Positions 15,941-25,223 are shown, counted from the first letter of the stretch. The stretch is DNA of 64,000 nucleotides from Gemmataceae bacterium (GCA_901538445.1 LR594584.1:1024655-1088654), one strand, 5' to 3'. The notes: a model not told the origin generated them from the letters alone. A program made the numbers and translations.

Positions 15941-16876
15941 ATGCCCGACCCCATCGTGATCGCGACGTGGCCGTTCGGTAAAGTTGCCGCGGAGGCGGCC
16001 CTCAAGTCGCTCGCGAACGGCGACCCGGCACTCGACGCGGCCATTGCCGGCGCGCAGGCCGTCGAGGACGACTACTCGTGCCGCACCTCGGTCGGGTTCG
16101 GGAGCCTGCCCGACCGCCTCGGCCGGCTCACGCTCGACGCCTGCGTCATGGACGGCAAGACGCTGGCGTGTGGGGCGGTCGCGGGGGTCGAGCACATCAA
16201 GCACCCGGTCGCCCTGGCCCGCCGCGTCATGGACAGGACCACGCACGTCCTACTTGTGGGTGAAGCCGCGAAGTGGTTCGCGCTCCAGCAGGGGTTCCCG
16301 CTCGAGGTGCCGTACACCTCCGACGCGATCAAGGAGTGGCTGGAGAAGCACCCGGACCTCAAGCAGAGGCCCGGCGCGAACCCGCCCGCCCCGTGCGACG
16401 GCGCGTCGGAGATCAACATCGACGCCGACCACCACGACACGGTCACGGTGCTGACCCGCGACGCGAAGGGGAGCCTGGGCGGGGCGTGTACCACGAGCGG
16501 GCTCGCGTACAAGCTCCCGGGCCGCGTGGGCGACTCGCCGATCATCGGGGCCGGGCTGTACGCCGACGACCTCGCGGGGGCGGCCGGCGGCACCGGGGTC
16601 GGCGAGGAGATCATCCGCATCGCCGGGAGCAGCTACGTCGTGGAGCTGATGCGCGGCGGCAGGTCGCCGCAGGAGGCGTGCGTGCGGGCGTGCGAGCGGG
16701 TCAACGCGAGCGCCGGCCGCCGCGGGGTCCACCCGGCCCGGGTCGCGTTCCTGGCGCTCGACCCGAAGGGGAACGTCGGCGCGGCCTGCACCGCGAAGAC
16801 GAACTTCCAGTACGCCGTCGGCCGCGGCGGCAAGGTCGAGCTGGTCCAGGCGAAGGAGATCGCCGCGGGCATGTGA
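15941..16876 (+). CDS. Isoaspartyl peptidase / N4-(beta-N-acetylglucosaminyl)-L-asparaginase family Ntn-hydrolase
   Basis: A 311-residue type-2 asparaginase-fold protein that would self-cleave before a catalytic Thr. The cleavage motif 'ADHHDTVTVLTRD' places the nucleophile at Thr167, with 'GSLGGACTTSGLAYKLPGRVGDSPIIGAG' downstream as in this family. The N-terminal 'WPFGKVAAEAALKSLANG' matches. Family members hydrolyse beta-aspartyl peptides or GlcNAc-Asn bonds; substrate cannot be fixed by sequence. There is no clear signal peptide from the chosen ATG, so a cytoplasmic isoaspartyl peptidase is the simpler reading. Confidence 0.9.
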   Translation: MPDPIVIATWPFGKVAAEAALKSLANGDPALDAAIAGAQAVEDDYSCRTSVGFGSLPDRLGRLTLDACVMDGKTLACGAVAGVEHIKHPVALARRVMDRTTHVLLVGEAAKWFALQQGFPLEVPYTSDAIKEWLEKHPDLKQRPGANPPAPCDGASEINIDADHHDTVTVLTRDAKGSLGGACTTSGLAYKLPGRVGDSPIIGAGLYADDLAGAAGGTGVGEEIIRIAGSSYVVELMRGGRSPQEACVRACERVNASAGRRGVHPARVAFLALDPKGNVGAACTAKTNFQYAVGRGGKVELVQAKEIAAGM

Positions 16877-16893
16877 CGGCGCGAGTCCAACTC

Positions 16894-16961
16894 CTTTTGT
16901 GGGGCAGGCATTCTTGCCTGCCTCCGAAGGGCGGAGCAGACAGGAATGTCTGCCCCACCAA
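16894..16961. repeat. REP-like palindrome
   Basis: Arms TGTGGGGCAGGCATTCTTGC and its imperfect complement (GCAGACAGGAATGTCTGCCC), lying just after the asparaginase stop codon. Confidence 0.75.
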
Positions 16962-17110
16962 AGAGCGGCGCAAGTCGGCCGGGCGCGGCCGTTCCCCGTC
17001 GCCGGGGTCGGCTTGCGGGCCGGGGGAGGGTTCGCTATACCCCCCGGCATCCGGGACTTCACATCGTCGCGCGGTCAGGGGAAGACGCGCCCAGTCGGGG
17101 GTAGGACGCC

Positions 17111-17938
17111 GTGTCGCAGGTATCACACAAGAGGTACGAGCAGGAGCCGGACGCCAGCGGCGACGAGACGCCGGCCCTGGTCGAAGTCGTGCGGGCCGGG
17201 GCCGAGTCGGCGGCGAAGCCCAAGGAAGACGAGCAGATGTCGCTGTTCTGGCGGGTGTTCGGCGGCACCATCCTGAGCATGGTCGCGCTCGGCACCATCA
17301 CGCTGTACAACAGCATCACCTCGAACATCGCGGAGCTGCGGGGCGAACTCAGCCGCGAGCGCGAGGCCCGCGCCGAGCTGGTCAAGAAGGACGAGTTCAA
17401 CTCGCGGATGACCAGCCAGTACGAGCGGATCCGCGGGCTCGACGCGCAGAAGGCCGAGTGCGAGGTGCTCAAGGAGCGGGTCGGGGGCGCGGCCGCGGCC
17501 CTCGATGGGCACAAGAGGGACGCGGCCGCGTCCCTCGAGCTGGTCCGCAAGGACCTCGACGCCATCAAGAAGGAGGCGGCCGCCGTCGAGGTGCTCCGGG
17601 AGCGCGCCCAGGGCAACGCCGAGGCCCTCAAGGCGGTCCGCGAGGAGGTGGCGGCGCTCCAGAAGAGCCTGGACCAGAACAAGGTCGCCGACCTCGAGCG
17701 GAAGGCGAGCCGCGACGCGCAGGCGAAGCTCCTCGACGACACGATCAAGGACATCCAGCGCGGGCTCCAGGACTGCCGCGAGAAGATCGCCCGGCTGGAG
17801 GGCCAGCGGTCCGCCGGGACCGGCGACGCCACCGCGGTCCCGGTGCCGTTCCGCGGGTCGCCCGGCGAGCCGAAGGGGGCCGGCACCGCGCGGCCCGCCC
17901 CGGCCGAGCCCAGGGGCGAGAGGGGCGAGAAGGACTGA
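17111..17938 (+). CDS. Membrane-anchored coiled-coil protein, hypothetical
   Basis: 275 residues from GTG 17111. A ~45-residue polar N-terminus precedes one transmembrane helix ('FWRVFGGTILSMVALGTITL', about residues 46-66), then a ~175-residue coiled coil with heptad Leu/Ala and many Glu/Lys/Arg, and a Pro/Gly/Ala-rich tail. The topology suggests a bitopic protein with an extended rod, as in envelope scaffold or spacer proteins. No recognised family. It lies 63 nt upstream of the pseudouridine synthase in the same orientation, with a hairpin between them. Confidence 0.7.
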   Translation: MSQVSHKRYEQEPDASGDETPALVEVVRAGAESAAKPKEDEQMSLFWRVFGGTILSMVALGTITLYNSITSNIAELRGELSREREARAELVKKDEFNSRMTSQYERIRGLDAQKAECEVLKERVGGAAAALDGHKRDAAASLELVRKDLDAIKKEAAAVEVLRERAQGNAEALKAVREEVAALQKSLDQNKVADLERKASRDAQAKLLDDTIKDIQRGLQDCREKIARLEGQRSAGTGDATAVPVPFRGSPGEPKGAGTARPAPAEPRGERGEKD

Positions 17939-17944
17939 CCGCAA

Positions 17945-17970
17945 GAAACAGGGGCGCTGGCCCCTGTTTC
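17945..17970. terminator. Hairpin after the coiled-coil gene
   Basis: GAAACAGGGGC/GCCCCTGTTTC-type stem with a tiny loop. No T-run follows, so termination is uncertain. Confidence 0.45.
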
Positions 17971-17987
17971 GCGTTCCCGGCTCGGGC

Positions 17988-17993
17988 TACAAT
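17988..17993 (+). promoter_or_regulatory. Possible -10 box, leaderless pseudouridine synthase mRNA
   Basis: TACAAT lies 8 nt before the ATG at 18002. With normal spacing the transcript would begin at or next to the start codon, and no Shine-Dalgarno is present. The -35 region is weak. Confidence 0.35.
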
Positions 17994-18001
17994 GCTCTGT
18001 T

Positions 18002-18775
18002 ATGGAACGCCTCAACAAGTTTCTGGCCCACGCCGGCGTGGGCTCCCGCCGGTTCTGCGACACCCTCATCGCCGCGGGCCGCGTGAAGGTCAACGGCGTC
18101 CGCGTCACCGACCTCGGCGTCCGGGTCGACCCGGCCGCGCACCAGGTCGCGGTGGACGACCAGCCGGTGAAGGCCGAGCGGCTCGTGTACTGGGCCGTCA
18201 ACAAGCCCGTCGGGCACCTCTGCACCAACGACGACCCGGACGGCCGCCCCCGGGCCATCGACCTGCTCCCCCACGTCGAGCAGCGGGTGTACACCGTCGG
18301 CCGGCTCGACGAGGCCAGCGAGGGGCTGCTCCTGATGACCAACGACGGCGACCTGGCCGTCTCGCTCATGCACCCGCGGTACGGCATCCCGAAGATGTAC
18401 TTCGTGCTGGTCGCCGGGAAGCCGGGGCCGGACGACCTCCAGAAGCTCCTCGACGGCGTGTGGCTGAGCGAGGGCAAGGTGAAGGCCCGGAGCGTCAAGC
18501 GGCTCAAGGCCCAGGGGAACAGCACCTGGCTGCGGGTCGTGCTGACCGAGGGGAAGAACCGCGAGATCCGCCGCATGCTCGCGAAGCTCGGCCACAAGGT
18601 GATGAAGCTCCGCCGCGTCGCCATCGGCCCGATCAAGCTCGACAAGCTGCCCAAGGGCAAGGCCCGCCGCATCAGCGAGACCGAGCTGACCGACCTGCGG
18701 AAGTTCGTCGCCACCGCGAAGGCCAAGATCGAGCAGGCCCGCACGCGCGCCACCGGGAAGAAAGAAGAGAAGTGA
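18002..18775 (+). CDS. rluB: 23S/16S rRNA pseudouridine synthase (RsuA/RluB family)
   Basis: A 257-residue enzyme that converts a specific rRNA uridine to pseudouridine. An N-terminal S4 RNA-binding domain ('ERLNKFLAHAGVGSRRFCDT', residues 2-60) is followed by the catalytic domain with 'VGRLDEASEGLLLMTNDGDLA' (catalytic Asp103) and the C-terminal 'LTEGKNREIRRMLAKLGHKV' motif typical of RluB/RsuA. RluB is the closest named member, but RluE/F-type specificity cannot be excluded. The stop codon TGA forms the first bases of the palindromic element that follows. Confidence 0.93.
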   Translation: MERLNKFLAHAGVGSRRFCDTLIAAGRVKVNGVRVTDLGVRVDPAAHQVAVDDQPVKAERLVYWAVNKPVGHLCTNDDPDGRPRAIDLLPHVEQRVYTVGRLDEASEGLLLMTNDGDLAVSLMHPRYGIPKMYFVLVAGKPGPDDLQKLLDGVWLSEGKVKARSVKRLKAQGNSTWLRVVLTEGKNREIRRMLAKLGHKVMKLRRVAIGPIKLDKLPKGKARRISETELTDLRKFVATAKAKIEQARTRATGKKEEK

Positions 18776-18889
18776 TCCACAGATTACGCAGAAGACACAG
18801 ATTGAAGAACCAATCGAACGCACCCGGCACCGGGTTCTTGGTCTTCATCTGTCTTTGAAATCTGCGTCTTCTGCGTAATCTGTGGATCA
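18774..18889. repeat. ATCCACAGATTACGC-type palindrome, copy 1
   Basis: The left arm GATCCACAGATTACGCAGAA and the right arm (complement, with TCTTCTGCGTAATCTGTGG) enclose an AT-richer loop. Further copies lie at 22865-22987, 26961-27096, 39711-39844 and 58621-58796. The left end overlaps the upstream stop codon. Confidence 0.9.
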
Positions 18890-18909
18890 AACTTCTTCTC
18901 GGGTTGAGC

Positions 18910-19731
18910 ATGTTCCACCGCACCGCCCGCGTCGCCGAACACGTCCGACTCGCCGAGCGCACGTACCGCGTGCGGGTCGAGTGCCCCGAGGTCGCCGGCG
19001 CGATCCGCCCGGGGCAGTTCGTCATGCTCCGGCTCCCCGGCACCACCGACCCGCTGCTCGGCCGGCCGTTCGCCCTCTACGACACGGTCCTCGACGCCTC
19101 GGGGACGCCCGTCGCGCTCGACGTGGTGTACCTCGTCGTCGGCAAGATGACCGGCCGGCTCGCGAGCGTCGAACCCGGGCAGAAGCTCGAGGTGTGGGGG
19201 CCGCTCGGCAAGCCGTTCCTCGACGTCGGCGCGCCCGAGCGGGTCGCGCTCGTCGCCGGCGGCATCGGCCAGACCCCGTTCCTCGCCTACGCCCGCGAAC
19301 TGCTCGGCACGCGGGGATTTGGTGGCGACGCCCCGCGCCCGCGCACCGGGAAGGTGTCGCTGTACTACGGCGTCCGCACCGCGGCGCTCGCGGCCGGCGT
19401 CGAGGACTTCCGGGCCGCGGGGGTCGAGGTGCACCTCGCGAGCGACGACGGCAGCGTCGGCACGAAGGGGTACGTCACGCAGTTGCTCGCGGCGCACGGC
19501 AAGACCGGCCCGCTCGTCGGGTGCGGCCCCGAGCCGATGCTGCACGCGCTCGCGAAGGTCGCCGCGGCGTGGGGCGTCCCGTGCCAGGTGTCGCTGGAGA
19601 CGCCGATGGCGTGCGGCGTCGGCATCTGCTTCAGTTGCGTGGCGAAGGTGACCACGCCCGACGGGTGGGACTACAAGCGCGTGTGCGTCGACGGCCCCGC
19701 GTTCGACGCGGCGCAGTTGGTCTGGGGCTGA
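18910..19731 (+). CDS. pyrK: Dihydroorotate dehydrogenase electron-transfer subunit (PyrK-type)
   Basis: A 273-residue FAD/[2Fe-2S] flavoprotein that passes electrons from dihydroorotate dehydrogenase to NAD+ (established for PyrK). It has a ferredoxin-reductase-like FAD domain ('IRPGQFVMLRLPGTTDPLLGRPFALYD'), an NAD-binding segment ('VALVAGGIGQTPFLAYAREL', 'VGCGPEPMLHALAKVA') and the C-terminal iron-sulfur cysteines Cys235-x4-Cys240-x2-Cys243-x15-Cys259. I use ATG 18910 rather than TTG 18904. No pyrD gene is adjacent, so the partner is encoded elsewhere. A terminator separates it from the nuo operon. Confidence 0.92.
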   Translation: MFHRTARVAEHVRLAERTYRVRVECPEVAGAIRPGQFVMLRLPGTTDPLLGRPFALYDTVLDASGTPVALDVVYLVVGKMTGRLASVEPGQKLEVWGPLGKPFLDVGAPERVALVAGGIGQTPFLAYARELLGTRGFGGDAPRPRTGKVSLYYGVRTAALAAGVEDFRAAGVEVHLASDDGSVGTKGYVTQLLAAHGKTGPLVGCGPEPMLHALAKVAAAWGVPCQVSLETPMACGVGICFSCVAKVTTPDGWDYKRVCVDGPAFDAAQLVWG

Positions 19732-19805
19732 CGCCGACCCAAATCGTCCATTTGCTTGACGGCCCGAACACCTTCCGTACTATCTGGAACAGAGGAACTC
19801 TCTCG

Positions 19806-19833
19806 CCTCGACACCCCGTCGAGGTTGTTTTTT
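19806..19833 (+). terminator. Intrinsic terminator between pyrK and nuoA
   Basis: Stem CCTCGAC (19806-19812) with GTCGAGG (19818-19824), 5-nt loop ACCCC, then TTGTTTTTT. It insulates nuo from pyrK transcription. The T-run doubles as the -35 region of the proposed nuo promoter. Confidence 0.8.
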
Positions 19834-19853
19834 GACCGGGCTTGTGAAATAAT
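19825..19853 (+). promoter_or_regulatory. Candidate nuo operon promoter
   Basis: TTGTTT (19825-19830), a 17-nt spacer, AATAAT (19848-19853). The -10 hexamer lies inside the Rex-type operator, so a bound repressor would block RNA polymerase. Predicted start is near 19860, giving a ~24-nt leader with GGGGAGGGA before the nuoA ATG. Confidence 0.5.
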
Positions 19854-19859
19854 TCACAA
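19842..19859. promoter_or_regulatory. Rex operator (NADH/NAD+-responsive repressor site)
   Basis: TTGTGAAATAATTCACAA is a perfect dyad of the form TTGTGAA-N4-TTCACAA, which is the established consensus for the redox repressor Rex. It sits 24 nt upstream of the nuoA start, overlapping the proposed -10. Rex leaves DNA when NADH rises, which fits control of an NADH:quinone oxidoreductase. The rex gene is not in this window. Confidence 0.82.
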
Positions 19860-19883
19860 ACACCGTGCGGGGAGGGACGACGA

Positions 19884-20324
19884 ATGACCGTGCCCCCGGT
19901 CCAGACACCGGCCGGCCTGGAGCCCGCCTTCAGCCTGGAGGCGTACTACCCGGTGCTCTGCTACGGCGTGGTCGCGGTCCTGTTCGCCCTCACCACGGTC
20001 GCGGCCACCCACCTGTTCCCGTTCAAGCCGCGGAAGCTCACGAAGGTCAAGCAGATGGCCTACGAGTCCGGCATGGACCCGGTCGGGTCGGCCCGGATGC
20101 AGTTCGACATCAAGTTCTACCTGATCGCGATCCTGTTCCTCGTGTTCGACGTCGAACTCCTGTTCCTGTACCCGTGGGCGGTGATCGCCTACGGCGAGGG
20201 CGGCGACCAACTGTGGCGCACGGTGTTCGGCCGGGTCGCGTTCCTCGAGATCCTGGTGTTCATGGCGACGTTCGTGATCGCCTACGTCTACTCATGGAAG
20301 CGGGGGGTGTTCAAGTGGCGATAA
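19884..20324 (+). CDS. nuoA: NADH-quinone oxidoreductase subunit A
   Basis: A 146-residue membrane subunit of complex I. Three transmembrane helices are visible (about residues 22-45, 74-98 and 112-136). The conserved loop '[20 protein letters not shown]' and '[23 protein letters not shown]' are diagnostic. NuoA helps form the membrane interface near the quinone site. First gene of the operon, with a strong GGGGAGGGA ribosome site. Its 3' end overlaps the nuoB start. Confidence 0.97.
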   Translation: MTVPPVQTPAGLEPAFSLEAYYPVLCYGVVAVLFALTTVAATHLFPFKPRKLTKVKQMAYESGMDPVGSARMQFDIKFYLIAILFLVFDVELLFLYPWAVIAYGEGGDQLWRTVFGRVAFLEILVFMATFVIAYVYSWKRGVFKWR

Positions 20325-20914
20325 CCGGCCTGATGCCCGACTTCCTGGTCACCAAGATCGACGCGCTCGCGAGCATGCTCCGCAAGCACAGCCTGTGGCC
20401 CATGCCGTTCGCGACGGCGTGCTGCGGCATCGAGCTGATGGCGACCGCCAGCAGCCGGTACGACATCGCCCGGTTCGGGGCCGAGGCCATGCGGTTCTCG
20501 CCCCGGCAGTGCGACCTGATGATCGTCGCCGGCCGGGTGGTGATGAAGATGGTCCCGGTGATGCAGCGGATCTGGCTCCAGATGCCCGAGCCCAAGTGGT
20601 GCATCAGCATGGGCGCGTGCGCGTCGAGCGGCGGCGTGTTCGACACCTACGCGGTCGTGCAGGGCATCGACCGGTTCATCCCGGTGGACGTGTACGTCCC
20701 CGGGTGCCCGCCGCGGCCCGAGCAGTTGATCCGGGCGGTGCTCGACATCCAGGAGAAGGTGCAGCGGACCGGGACCATCGACGCCCGCGAGTTCGCCGCC
20801 CGCGACACCTACGAGGGCCCGACCCCGCTCGCGACCGAGCTGGCCCCCGAGCAGGCCATCGTCGCCCCGGGCGACTTCCGCACCGCCACCCGCCTGCGGG
20901 TGCCGCTGAACTGA
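20315..20914 (+). CDS. nuoB: NADH-quinone oxidoreductase subunit B
   Basis: A 199-residue peripheral subunit carrying cluster N2, the electron donor to quinone. Cluster ligands are visible: the tandem Cys36-Cys37 (ATACCGIE), Cys102 (MGACASSGG) and Cys131 ([10 protein letters not shown]). I chose GTG 20315 because GGGGGG lies just upstream. An in-frame ATG at 20294 would add seven residues. It overlaps nuoA by 10 nt, consistent with translational coupling. The C-terminal ~35 residues extend past the core fold. Confidence 0.96.
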   Translation: MAITGLMPDFLVTKIDALASMLRKHSLWPMPFATACCGIELMATASSRYDIARFGAEAMRFSPRQCDLMIVAGRVVMKMVPVMQRIWLQMPEPKWCISMGACASSGGVFDTYAVVQGIDRFIPVDVYVPGCPPRPEQLIRAVLDIQEKVQRTGTIDAREFAARDTYEGPTPLATELAPEQAIVAPGDFRTATRLRVPLN

Positions 20915-20915
20915 C

Positions 20916-20995
20916 GCGACCCGAGCCGTGCCGGTCACGGCACGGCTCGCGTCTCGCCTGAACCCGTGCCGTGACCGGCACGGCTCGCCCGGAGA
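20916..20995. repeat. Inverted repeats between nuoB and nuoC
   Basis: GAGCCGTGCC/GGCACGGCTC hairpin (20923-20948) plus a further complementary copy (about 20965-20990). It can fold in several ways and may tune mRNA stability within the operon. Confidence 0.75.
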
Positions 20996-21000
20996 AGGTC

Positions 21001-21507
21001 ATGCCGACGTACCTCGACACGCTGAACGCCAGGTTCCCCGGCGCGTTCACGACCTCGACGTTCCGCGACAACCACCGCGTCGTGCTGTCGGCCGAGAAGG
21101 CGTACGCGACGGTGTTCCCGCTGCTCAAGTGCCTGAAGACCGAGTGCGGGTTCGACATGCTCGCGGAACTCGGCGGCATCGACTACCTGAACTACCCGAA
21201 CGCCACCGACCGGTACGGCGTCGTGTACGGGCTCGTGAACACGGCCACGGCCGAGCGGGTGTTCGTCAAGGCGTTCGCCAACGACCCGGACCCCGAGCTG
21301 CCGTCGGTGTACGACCTGTGGAAGGCCGCCGACTGGATGGAGCGCGAGGTGTTCGACATGTACGGGGTGAGGTTCGTCGGCCACCCCGACCTGCGCCGCA
21401 TCCTGATGCCGCACGAGTTCACCGCGCACCCGCTGCGGAAGGACTACCCGCTCCGCGGCTACGGCGAGCGGCACAACTTCCGCCCGGTGACCCGGGCCGA
21501 GGGCTGA
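21001..21507 (+). CDS. nuoC: NADH-quinone oxidoreductase subunit C
   Basis: A 168-residue 30-kDa-type peripheral subunit. The C-terminal signature 'WMEREVFDMYGVRFVGHPDLRRILMP' and 'HPLRKDYPLRGYGERHNF' is diagnostic. It is a separate gene here, not fused to nuoD as in some enterobacteria. ATG 21001 follows GGAGAAGG. It has no cofactor and packs against NuoD and NuoI near the quinone cavity. Confidence 0.96.
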   Translation: MPTYLDTLNARFPGAFTTSTFRDNHRVVLSAEKAYATVFPLLKCLKTECGFDMLAELGGIDYLNYPNATDRYGVVYGLVNTATAERVFVKAFANDPDPELPSVYDLWKAADWMEREVFDMYGVRFVGHPDLRRILMPHEFTAHPLRKDYPLRGYGERHNFRPVTRAEG

Positions 21508-21515
21508 GGTCAGGA

Positions 21516-21595
21516 ATTACAAAGGTAAAAAGTAAAAGGTAAAGACAGACAGAACGCTCGCTCTTCGTTTTTATTCTTTACCTTTTACATTTTGC
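21516..21595. repeat. AT-rich palindrome between nuoC and nuoD
   Basis: Left arm contains AAAGTAAAAGGTAAAG, right arm its complement (CTTTACCTTTTACATTTT). It ends 13 nt before the nuoD ATG and is strikingly AT-rich compared with the flanking genes. Confidence 0.8.
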
Positions 21596-21608
21596 ACTCG
21601 GTACCGAC

Positions 21609-22838
21609 ATGCCACTTGAAACCGCTACTCCCGTGGAAGACGTCGCCGGTGCGGACCGGGAGTTCCTCTACACCCTAAACTTCGGCCCGCAGCACCCGGC
21701 CACGCACACCACCCTGCGGCTCATCCTCACGCTCGAGGGCGAGACGATCGTCAAGGCCGTGCCGGACATCGGCTACCTGCACAGCGGCTTCGAGAAACTG
21801 GGCGAAGACCTCGACTTCAACCAGTACGTCACGATCGTCGACCGGATGAACTACATCAGCCCGTTCGCGAACGAGTGCGCGTGGTTCACCGCCGTCGAGA
21901 AGCTCCTGAACATCGACGTGACTCCGCGGTGCAAGTACCTCCGCGTGATCCTCGCCGAGCTGGCCCGGATCAGCGACCACCTGCTGTGCGTCGGTGCGGC
22001 CGCCCTCGACCTCGGCGCGCTCACCGCGTTCCTGTACGCCTTCAACCAGCGGGAGAAGGTGTACGACATCATGGAGTTCGCGTCGGGCCAGCGGTTCCAC
22101 CCGAGCTTCTGCCGGGTCGGCGGGCTGATGGCCGACGTCTCCGACGACGTGGTCGCCAAGGTCCGCGACTTCGTGAAGACGTTCCCGAAGGCCCACGCCG
22201 ACCTCGTGCGGCTCCTGAACCGCAACCGCATCTTCGTGGACCGCACCAAGGGGATCGGCGTCATCTCCAAGGAGGACGCGATCAACACCGGGTGCTCCGG
22301 GCCGGTGGCGCGAGCCGCGGGCGTGGTCCGCGACCTGCGGAAGGACGAGCCGTACCTCGCGTACAAGGAACTCGCCGGGTCGTTCAAGGTGGTGTGCGGC
22401 AAGGGCGGCGACTGCTACAACCGCTACCTCGTCCGCATGGGCGAGATGGCCGAGTCGCTGAACATCATCGCCGCGGCGGTGGAGAACATCCCCGGCGGCC
22501 CGGTGAACGTGAACCTCGAGGACAAGCTCACGATCCCGGACAAGAACGCGACGTACCGGAGCATCGAGGGGCTGATCCAGCACTTCGAGCTGTTCATGTG
22601 GAACCGCCGGTGGGAGACGCCGGTCGAGGAGGTGTACGGGGCGAACGAGACGGCCAACGGCGAACTCGGGTACTACCTGGTCGCCGACGGCGGGGGCCGC
22701 CCGTTCCGCGCCCGCACGCGGCCGCCGTCCTTCATCCACTTCGCGGTGTTCCCGCAGATGATCGAAGGGCACCAGATTTCGGACGTGCCCGCGGTCCTCG
22801 GGAGCCTGAACATCATCGCGGCCGAACTGGACCGGTGA
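21609..22838 (+). CDS. nuoD: NADH-quinone oxidoreductase subunit D
   Basis: A 409-residue 49-kDa-type subunit that forms the quinone-binding cavity with NuoB. Signatures: 'LNFGPQHPATHTTLRLILTLEG' at the N-terminus (with the conserved HPxxH loop), 'DIGYLHSGFEKLGE', 'RISDHLLCVGAAALDLGA', and the C-terminal 'PPSFIHFAVFPQMIEGHQISD'. Length matches the family. No nickel ligands, as expected for complex I rather than its hydrogenase relatives. The ATG closely follows the AT-rich palindrome. Confidence 0.97.
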   Translation: MPLETATPVEDVAGADREFLYTLNFGPQHPATHTTLRLILTLEGETIVKAVPDIGYLHSGFEKLGEDLDFNQYVTIVDRMNYISPFANECAWFTAVEKLLNIDVTPRCKYLRVILAELARISDHLLCVGAAALDLGALTAFLYAFNQREKVYDIMEFASGQRFHPSFCRVGGLMADVSDDVVAKVRDFVKTFPKAHADLVRLLNRNRIFVDRTKGIGVISKEDAINTGCSGPVARAAGVVRDLRKDEPYLAYKELAGSFKVVCGKGGDCYNRYLVRMGEMAESLNIIAAAVENIPGGPVNVNLEDKLTIPDKNATYRSIEGLIQHFELFMWNRRWETPVEEVYGANETANGELGYYLVADGGGRPFRARTRPPSFIHFAVFPQMIEGHQISDVPAVLGSLNIIAAELDR

Positions 22839-22864
22839 GCAGAGGTGGGGGCAGAGAGAAGCAG

Positions 22865-22987
22865 AGTTATCCGCAGATTACACAGATGGACACAGATTGG
22901 AAAGCAGAGAACAGCGACCAGCGAGTTGTTGATTGAACTCTGATTTCTGTCTTAAAATCTGCGTTCATCTGCGAAATCTGTGGATAA
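22865..22987. repeat. ATCCACAGATTACGC-type palindrome, copy 2
   Basis: Arms GTTATCCGCAGATTACACAG (left) and the complement ending in CTGTGGATAA (right). The right arm contains TGTGGATAA (22979-22987), identical to the reverse complement of a DnaA box. It ends 16 nt before nuoE. Confidence 0.88.
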
Positions 22988-23003
22988 ATCTCCGGAGTTT
23001 GTG

Positions 23004-23486
23004 ATGCCGGCGCTCAGCGAAGACATGAAGAACCGGATCCGGGCGTTCCTCCCGAAGTACCCCCGGAAGCAGGCGGCGACGCTGCCGGCGCTGCACCTCG
23101 TCCACGACGAGCTGCGGACCGTGTCGAACGAGGCCATCGCCGAGATCGCCGAGATCCTCGAACTGCACCCGTCCGAGGTGCAGGACACGATGACCTTCTA
23201 CGCCTTCTACAAGGGCGAGGGCGAGAAGCTCGGCAAGACCCGGCTGTGGGTGTGCCGCGGGCTCGCGTGCATGCTCCGCGGCGCGTACGAGCTGATCGAG
23301 CACTGCGAGCACAAGCTCGGCGTGAAGTGCGGGCACACGACCCCCGACGGCGCGATCACACTCGAATTTGCCGAGTGCATCGGCGCGTGCGACGGCGCCC
23401 CGGCGTGCCTCAAGGAAGACGTCCACGTCATGAACGTGACGCCCGAGCGGGCCGACGAACTGATCACGCAGTTGAAGCTCAAATGA
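23004..23486 (+). CDS. nuoE: NADH-quinone oxidoreductase subunit E
   Basis: A 160-residue 24-kDa-type subunit carrying the [2Fe-2S] cluster N1a. Cluster ligands are in place: Cys84-x4-Cys89 (VCRGLACML) and Cys125-x3-Cys129 (ECIGACDGAP). The N-terminal helical part ('RIRAFLPKYPRKQAATLPAL') is typical. ATG 23004 follows CCGGAG; a GTG just upstream is possible. Its stop overlaps the start of the inserted small gene (ATGA). Confidence 0.96.
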   Translation: MPALSEDMKNRIRAFLPKYPRKQAATLPALHLVHDELRTVSNEAIAEIAEILELHPSEVQDTMTFYAFYKGEGEKLGKTRLWVCRGLACMLRGAYELIEHCEHKLGVKCGHTTPDGAITLEFAECIGACDGAPACLKEDVHVMNVTPERADELITQLKLK

Positions 23487-23803
23487 CGCCGCCTGACGAA
23501 CCGGGAGTTTGGGTGTTCAACGGGAGCGGTGGCCAGTTCCCCTCGGGGGTGTTCTCGACAGTCGAGCAGGCGGAAAGGTGGATCGCAACGCACAGGTTGA
23601 GCGGGATGCTGACCTGGTACCCCCTGGATGTCGGTGTCTACGAGTGGACCATCGAGAAGAAGTGTTTCATTCCTCGAAAAGATTACCAGAAGACGCCTGA
23701 TTTCATCCAGACGTTTAGCTCGGCCCACACCGGTCACTACCACTACGAGAATGGCGGACCGGCTGGTGCCGGGCTTGCGGACCAACAACAGGCGGCGGAC
23801 TGA
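23483..23803 (+). CDS. Small unknown protein inserted in the nuo operon
   Basis: A 106-residue protein: 'VWVFNGSGGQFPSGVFSTVE', 'ERWIATHRLSGMLTWYPLDVGVYEW' and 'FIQTFSSAHTGHYHYENG'. This resembles a family of small uncharacterised bacterial proteins (I think DUF7710, not certain) that is not part of complex I. It overlaps nuoE by ATGA and ends 5 nt before nuoF, so it is translated within the operon. Base use differs from the neighbours: 47% GC over 23641-23700 by count, far below the nuo genes. Probably acquired; a role in complex I is unproven. Confidence 0.75.
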   Translation: MTPPDEPGVWVFNGSGGQFPSGVFSTVEQAERWIATHRLSGMLTWYPLDVGVYEWTIEKKCFIPRKDYQKTPDFIQTFSSAHTGHYHYENGGPAGAGLADQQQAAD

Positions 23804-23808
23804 TAACG

Positions 23809-25176
<1,368 letters not shown>

Positions 25177-25223
25177 ACGATTACCAGGCCCGCCGTCCCG
25201 GGCGGACCCACGGGTTTCTCAAC

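Noticed and set aside
19756-19783. TTGACG-16-TACTAT promoter-like sequence upstream of nuoA
   Set aside because: Matches sigma70 well, but transcription from it would meet the terminator at 19806-19833 before nuoA. It could be used with attenuation, but the promoter inside the Rex site fits better.
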